A DNA stretch of 64,000 bases from Roseiarcus sp963806935 (lineage in GTDB: Bacteria > Pseudomonadota > Alphaproteobacteria > Rhizobiales > Beijerinckiaceae), in NCBI GenBank assembly GCA_963806935.1, contig CAWEAT010000008.1:62001-126000 (forward strand), given 5' to 3'. The first letter of the stretch is position 1. The number at the start of each line of letters is the position of its first letter. Positions 59,636 to 64,000 of the stretch are shown here, piece by piece. Made by a program: the position numbers and the translations under genes. Below the pieces are notes generated by a model. It searched no databases and was not told where the DNA came from. It saw nothing but the letters and a program-made list of their open reading frames with translations.

Positions 59636-61144
59636 TCAATCGGGCGTCCGGATCTCCGGATCGGCGCCGATGAGGCGGGCGAACTGGCGCATGCGCGATT
59701 GCAGCCGATCGCTGCTCAGCGGCGCAAGATCAGGCGGCAGGGTCAGGATCACTTTCCCCTTTTGGCAGAGCATCGGCGCGCGCGGCAGGACTCCAGGCAT
59801 CGCCGCCGAGATGTTGTAGCCGACCCGCATCGCCGCGCCGAGGATTCGCGCCCGATCCAGTTGGCGCGCCGTCACCAATGCGCGCGACTGGGGCGAGACG
59901 AGGTCCTCACTCGACATGTGGCGGTAGGACGCCGCGAGCGCGAGAAACGCGCGCGAGGGATGGTCAACGCCGATGAAGGCCGCGTTGGCGACCAGATCAT
60001 AGGCCTGGGCGCCGCGATAGTCGGGGTGAGAGCGCCAGGCGATATCGGACAGAAGGCACGCGGCGTGCCGGAGACGCTGATCCTGCTCGTCTTCCTCAAG
60101 ATGGGTCGAGGCGATCAATCGGCCGGTCCAGTCAAAGAGCTCTTCGCCGTGCTTCGGCGCCCGCGAACGCAGCTCATTGAATTCGCGCGCCGAGACGATG
60201 AGCGGATCTTCCGCCTGCTCCTCCGGCGACAGCCGCGAGTAGATGAGCCCTTCGCGCACCCCGAGCGCGGAAATGACGATCTCCCTCGGATTCGCCTGCC
60301 GGATGATCTCCTCCAGCACCGCGGCGCCGTAAGCCAGGAGCGGCCTGCGAGCCGACGAAACCGACTCGATCGACAGGAGCGCGTCGGCTTCGATCCGTTC
60401 GACCAGACGCGCGAATTCGAGCGCGTCGCGGGTGGGGATAACGTAATTGTGCATCACGTTCATCGGATACTGCCGCTGGCGCATATGGAGCCGGGCAAGA
60501 GCCCGCCAGGTGCCGCCGACCGCATAGAACGTTCGCCCCGCGAGCCCCTGCAGCGCCTTGACCGGCCCGAGCGTGTCGCGAACGATCTTGGCCGCCTTCT
60601 TCGGCGAACGCTCCGAAAGGTCCATCAGCGACAGGCCGCCTAACGGCAGCGTGACCCCCTGCCCGCACCGGCCATCCTTGACGTCGGTCAGTTCGAGCGA
60701 ACCGCCGCCCAGATCGCCGACCACCCCGTCCGCGTTGAAGATCGAACTCACGACGCCAAGCGCCGACAGCCGTGCTTCCCGCTGGCCGCTCAGGAGCTCG
60801 ATCTTGCGACCGATCGCGCGCTCGGCGCGACTGAGAAATTCCGGCCCGTTCGCCGCGTCGCGCACGGCGGCCGTCGCCACGCCCCAGACCTCGCGAACAT
60901 GCATGGTGTCGCAGAGAACGCGAAAGCGCTCGAGCGCCGCCAGCGCCTTGGCGATCCCGTCCTCCGGCAGGAGTCCGCTCATCGCCACGCCGCGCCCCAG
61001 ACCGCACAAGGCCTTTTCATTGAATGTCGGCGTCGGCGCGCGCGACTGCGACTCGTAGGAAACCAGGCGAACCGAGTTGGAGCCGATGTCGACAATCGCC
61101 ACAGGCTCGCCCGGCAATCGCCCGCGGGCGGATTTGTCCAACAT
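59636..61144 (-). CDS. ppx: exopolyphosphatase (Ppx/GppA family)
   Basis: Actin-like ATPase fold phosphatase of 502 residues: VAIVDIGSNSVRLV, GVVGDLGGGSLELT, YAVGGTWRALARLH, then a C-terminal HD-like helical region. Releases phosphate from polyphosphate or pppGpp. Start at ATG 61144 (AGGA 7 bases upstream); a GTG at 61180 is an alternative that almost touches the ppk stop. Operon with ppk. Confidence 0.93.
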   Translation of the reverse strand: MLDKSARGRLPGEPVAIVDIGSNSVRLVSYESQSRAPTPTFNEKALCGLGRGVAMSGLLPEDGIAKALAALERFRVLCDTMHVREVWGVATAAVRDAANGPEFLSRAERAIGRKIELLSGQREARLSALGVVSSIFNADGVVGDLGGGSLELTDVKDGRCGQGVTLPLGGLSLMDLSERSPKKAAKIVRDTLGPVKALQGLAGRTFYAVGGTWRALARLHMRQRQYPMNVMHNYVIPTRDALEFARLVERIEADALLSIESVSSARRPLLAYGAAVLEEIIRQANPREIVISALGVREGLIYSRLSPEEQAEDPLIVSAREFNELRSRAPKHGEELFDWTGRLIASTHLEEDEQDQRLRHAACLLSDIAWRSHPDYRGAQAYDLVANAAFIGVDHPSRAFLALAASYRHMSSEDLVSPQSRALVTARQLDRARILGAAMRVGYNISAAMPGVLPRAPMLCQKGKVILTLPPDLAPLSSDRLQSRMRQFARLIGADPEIRTPD

Positions 61145-61188
61145 CACTGATCCTGTCGGGAAGCTCGTTTCGTCGCGCACGGCGTCTA

Positions 61189-63408
61189 TCAGGAGCGCCT
61201 GCGCAACGCCATCGGAAAGGAATCCATGAGCGCCTTGCCGCGGCCCGACAGACTCGGATTGGTCATGAAATATTTATGGGCGTTGAACGGCTCTTCCCCT
61301 TCCGCGGGCGTAATTCTCTCGCTCGAGCCGTCCGGCAGGATGCGGAAGCTCTGTTGGTTATCCATCAGGTTTGCCTGCATGATCTGGTCGAGCACGTGTT
61401 CATGGACGGTCGGATTGAGCAGCGGAACGAGCGCCTCGACCCGCCGGTCCAGATTGCGCTGCATGAGGTCGGCGGATGAAATGAACACCCGCGCCATCGA
61501 ACTGGGCAGACCGTGGCCGGCGCCGAACGCGTAAATGCGCGCATGTTCCAGAAATCGGCCGACGAGCGACTTCACGCGGATATTGTCGGAAAGCCCGGGG
61601 ACGCCCGGCCGCAGACAGCAAATGCCGCGGATCACGATGTCGATCTGGACGCCGGCGCGGCTCGCGCCATAGAGGGCGTCGATGATCTGCGGGTCGACGA
61701 GCGCATTGCACTTGATCCAGATCTGCGCCGGCCGGCCGAGCCGGGCGTAGTCGATCTCGTCGGCGATGTTGCGCAGCAGAGTTTTCTTGAGCGTGATCGG
61801 CGAAATCGACATCTGCTCGAGGCCATCGGGCTCGGCGTAGCCGGTTATGAAATTGAAAATGCGCGCGACGTCTCGTCCGATCGCGGCGTCGGCGGTGAAG
61901 AGTGAGATGTCGGCGTAAATGCGGGCGGTGACCGGGTGATAATTGCCGGTCCCGAGGTGACAGTAGTTGACCAGCGCGCCCACCTCGCGCCGCACCACCA
62001 TCGAGAGCTTGGCGTGGGTTTTGAGCTCGATGAAGCCATAGACGACCTGCGCGCCCGCCCGCTCGAGATCCCGCGCCCAGCGGATGTTGGCCTCTTCGTC
62101 GAAACGCGCCTTGAGTTCGACGAGCGCCGTGACCGACTTGCCTGCCTCCGCCGCCTCGATCAGGGCTCTGACGATCGGGCTGTCGGCCGAGGTTCGGTAG
62201 AGCGTCTGCTTGATGGCGACGACATTCGGATCGTGCGCCGCCTGGTTGAGGAACTGAACGACGACGTCGAACGATTCGTAAGGGTGGTGGACGACGAGAT
62301 CCTTCTGCCGGATCGCGGCGAAGCAATCGCCGCCGAGCTCCTTGACCCGCTCGGGAAACCGCGGGTTGTAAGGCGGAAACTTGAGGTCCGGGCGGTCGAT
62401 CGCCACCAGTTGCGACAGATCGTTGAGCGCCAGCATTCCTTCGACCAGCACGATCCCCGACGAGACGACGTCGACGTCGCCGGCGACAAAGGAACGCAGC
62501 GATTCCGGCGTGCTGGCCTCGATCTCAAGCCGGATGACCGAGCCTCGCCGGCGCCGCTTGAGCGCGCTCTCATAGAGGCGGACGAGGTCCTCCGCCTCTT
62601 CCTCGACTTCGATGTCGCTGTCGCGAATGACGCGAAAGGCGCCCTCGCCCAGCACTTCATAGCCCGGAAACAACAGGCCGATGAAGGCGACGATCAACCG
62701 ATCCAGCATCACGAAGCGCGCGGCGCCGCCGAGCGGCCCATCCGGCAGCCTGATGAAGCGCTCGACGCTGCCGGGAATGCGGACCAGCGCGCTCATCGCC
62801 TTGCCGTCGCGCGGATTTAAGAGCTCGAGCGCCAGGCTCAATCCGAGATTGGGAATGAACGGAAACGGATGCGCCGGATCGACCGCGAGCGGCGTCAGGA
62901 TCGGGAACACATGGGAGAGGAAATAGTCCTGCAGCCACTCGCGCTCGCGGCGGGTGAGGTCGGCGACCTCGAGGATCACGACGCCATTGGCGGCGAGCTC
63001 GGACCTGAGCAGCTTCCACCGCGACTGCTGCGAGGCGACCAGCGAGGCGACGCGCTCGCTGATCCGTTCCAGTTGCTCCGCAGGCGTGCGCCCGTCGTCG
63101 GAGATCTCCGCCACCCCCGAAAGCACCTGGCCGACGAGGCCGGCGACGCGAACCATGAAAAATTCGTCGAGATTATTGGCCGAGATCGACAGGAACCGGA
63201 GGCGTTCGAGCAGCGGATGGCTCGGGTTGGCCGCCTCCTCCAGGACTTGCCGGTTGAACTCGAGCCACGACAATTCGCGGTTGATGAACCGTTCGGGCGA
63301 CGACAGGAGCGGCGGCGGATCGTCGTTCGCCGCCACCGACGGGGCAAAACTCTTCTCTCTGGTCGCAGCCGCGCGGGCCAAACTCAACTCCCGTTCCGTT
63401 ATCGCCAT
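61189..63408 (-). CDS. ppk: polyphosphate kinase 1
   Basis: A 739-residue PPK1: N-terminal NRELSWLEFNRQVLEEA, long head domain, and the C-terminal phospholipase-D-like domains with the autophosphorylated His in IELKTHAKLSMVVRR and YCHLGTGNYHPVTARIY. Makes polyphosphate from ATP. ATG 63408 (MAITERELSLARA); no strong ribosome site. Followed directly by ppx. Confidence 0.96.
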   Translation of the reverse strand: MAITERELSLARAAATREKSFAPSVAANDDPPPLLSSPERFINRELSWLEFNRQVLEEAANPSHPLLERLRFLSISANNLDEFFMVRVAGLVGQVLSGVAEISDDGRTPAEQLERISERVASLVASQQSRWKLLRSELAANGVVILEVADLTRREREWLQDYFLSHVFPILTPLAVDPAHPFPFIPNLGLSLALELLNPRDGKAMSALVRIPGSVERFIRLPDGPLGGAARFVMLDRLIVAFIGLLFPGYEVLGEGAFRVIRDSDIEVEEEAEDLVRLYESALKRRRRGSVIRLEIEASTPESLRSFVAGDVDVVSSGIVLVEGMLALNDLSQLVAIDRPDLKFPPYNPRFPERVKELGGDCFAAIRQKDLVVHHPYESFDVVVQFLNQAAHDPNVVAIKQTLYRTSADSPIVRALIEAAEAGKSVTALVELKARFDEEANIRWARDLERAGAQVVYGFIELKTHAKLSMVVRREVGALVNYCHLGTGNYHPVTARIYADISLFTADAAIGRDVARIFNFITGYAEPDGLEQMSISPITLKKTLLRNIADEIDYARLGRPAQIWIKCNALVDPQIIDALYGASRAGVQIDIVIRGICCLRPGVPGLSDNIRVKSLVGRFLEHARIYAFGAGHGLPSSMARVFISSADLMQRNLDRRVEALVPLLNPTVHEHVLDQIMQANLMDNQQSFRILPDGSSERITPAEGEEPFNAHKYFMTNPSLSGRGKALMDSFPMALRRRS

Positions 63409-63618
63409 ATTGAGCCAATTGCCCGGCCCCGCCAAGCGCGGCAAGCGCGTTTGCTTTACGAATGACGCCGAGCCAGCCCCATGGGCGCGCTCGCCGGCGA
63501 TCCTCTCCGCGGCGCCCGATTCTGGATCGATTGATTGCGGAAAATCAGAAGATGTGGTAGCTTGTCTTGGTCAGTCAATCCCGTCTGCCGCGCCCTCACC
63601 CGGGGCGGCTGGCGAGGC

Positions 63619-63647
63619 AAAAAGGCGGGGACAGAAAAAACCCCGCC
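63619..63647 (-). terminator. intrinsic terminator of purN
   Basis: On the minus strand: stem GGCGGGG/CCCCGCC (7 bp) with a 10-base loop containing six T, followed by five T. It is about 190 bases after the purN stop, on the far side of the repeat copy. Confidence 0.75.
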
Positions 63648-63657
63648 CGCCCCGGGG

Positions 63658-63713
63658 GAGTCAGCGCAACGCTTTGAAAACGCTGAATCCGGCCAAGGGA
63701 ATCCAAGGAAATC
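63658..63713 (-). repeat. interspersed 56-base repeat, copy 2
   Basis: Reverse-strand partner of 32371-32426, 45 of 56 bases identical without gaps. It lies in the transcribed tail of purN, just before the terminator. In one frame it reads PWIPLAGFSVF, then KALR and stop. Confidence 0.7.
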
Positions 63714-63835
63714 ACAGCCTTTTCCTTTGCTGGATTTGGCCGAACCCCCTGCCCGGACGGCTCCGAGCGCGTCTGGACAAGGGTTTCCAAATGCGACCGG
63801 GCCCGGAACGAACTGGCTTCACTCGACAGGCGCGG

Positions 63836-64000
63836 TCATCCGCAGGGCGCCTCGGGAGCGGCGGCGACGAGCGAGCGGGCGACCGCCTCCAGGGCCTCGG
63901 GATAGATCCGGTGCTCTTCCTTGAGCACGCGCGCCGCCAGCGCCTCGGCATGGTCGCCAGGCAGGACCGGCACCCGCGCCTGGGCGATGATCGGTCCGGC
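63836..64000 (-). CDS. purN: phosphoribosylglycinamide formyltransferase, C-terminal end
   Basis: The last 54 codons of PurN run in from the right edge: AGPIIAQARVPVLPGDHAEAL then LAARVLKEEHRIYPEAL-like sequence and the stop at 63836-63838, all typical of the PurN C-terminus. Third step of purine synthesis (GAR to FGAR). The start lies outside the window. It is too short at the edge to judge more. Confidence 0.88.
   Translation of the reverse strand, partial: AGPIIAQARVPVLPGDHAEALAARVLKEEHRIYPEALEAVARSLVAAAPEAPCG

Larger units (their letters stand above)
63409..63835. other. intergenic region between purN and ppk
   Basis: 427 bases without a gene. It contains the purN terminator (63619-63647) and copy 2 of the 56-base repeat (63658-63713). 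The rest should include the ppk promoter; no phosphate box is obvious to me. Confidence 0.6.

Overview
The window looks like a chromosomal piece of an alphaproteobacterium, most likely order Hyphomicrobiales (Rhizobiales), Methylocystaceae/Beijerinckiaceae-like. The evidence is the GC-rich sequence, a full 14-gene nuo operon followed by birA, an RNase J gene and methylmalonyl-CoA epimerase, a NuoE with a C-terminal helix-hairpin-helix extension, a tig-clpP-clpX-lon-hup block, sufBCDS-T order, aapQMP-type transport genes, and a fused circularly permuted ATP-grasp/alpha-E gene next to a transglutaminase gene.

Layout. 0-20 kb (minus strand): complex I operon nuoA-nuoN with two extra genes (DUF3291 and a pentapeptide-repeat protein) set tightly between nuoF and nuoG, continuing into birA, rnj, an SDR and mce. 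20-21.1 kb: tRNA-Asp, a periplasmic ClpP-fold protein and tRNA-Val. 21.2-28.3 kb (minus): hup, lon, clpX, clpP, tig, i.e. protein quality control plus HU. 28.4-32.3 kb: tRNA-Leu, a small membrane protein, a cupredoxin-fold (multicopper-oxidase-like) protein without recognisable copper ligands, and two tandem CorA-type transporters. 32.8-38.8 kb (mainly plus): a decayed phage or GTA-like packaging block (terminase, holin-like gene, portal, and a second broken portal copy). 38.9-43.6 kb: fmt, a patatin remnant, purD, an AGE-family epimerase, creA. 43.8-48.9 kb (plus): ATP-grasp/alpha-E fusion, transglutaminase, NDUFS6-like zinc protein, FAD monooxygenase. 49-52.1 kb (minus): amino-acid ABC transporter without a binding protein. 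52.2-57.5 kb (minus): SUF iron-sulfur assembly. 57.7-64 kb (minus): HerA-like ATPase, ppx, ppk and the end of purN.

Functional links. The SUF operon would supply the many Fe-S clusters of complex I (NuoB, E, F, G, I). The zf-CHCC protein resembles the mitochondrial complex I subunit NDUFS6. Trigger factor, ClpXP and Lon form a folding/degradation unit. PPK/PPX make and break polyphosphate, and purN lies upstream of them.

The most striking property is a set of 14 single-base frameshifts, in mce, nuoB, nuoD, nuoE, nuoG, nuoK, tig and several others. Eleven are +1 duplications, and undoing each one restores a family-typical reading frame. In six of the eleven, the corrected sequence is a GANTC site, the CcrM methylation motif of alphaproteobacteria. 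That points to modification-linked base-calling error in a long-read assembly more than to real gene loss, so I annotate these as genes with probable sequence errors. An apparent NuoB-NuoC fusion is one of the products.
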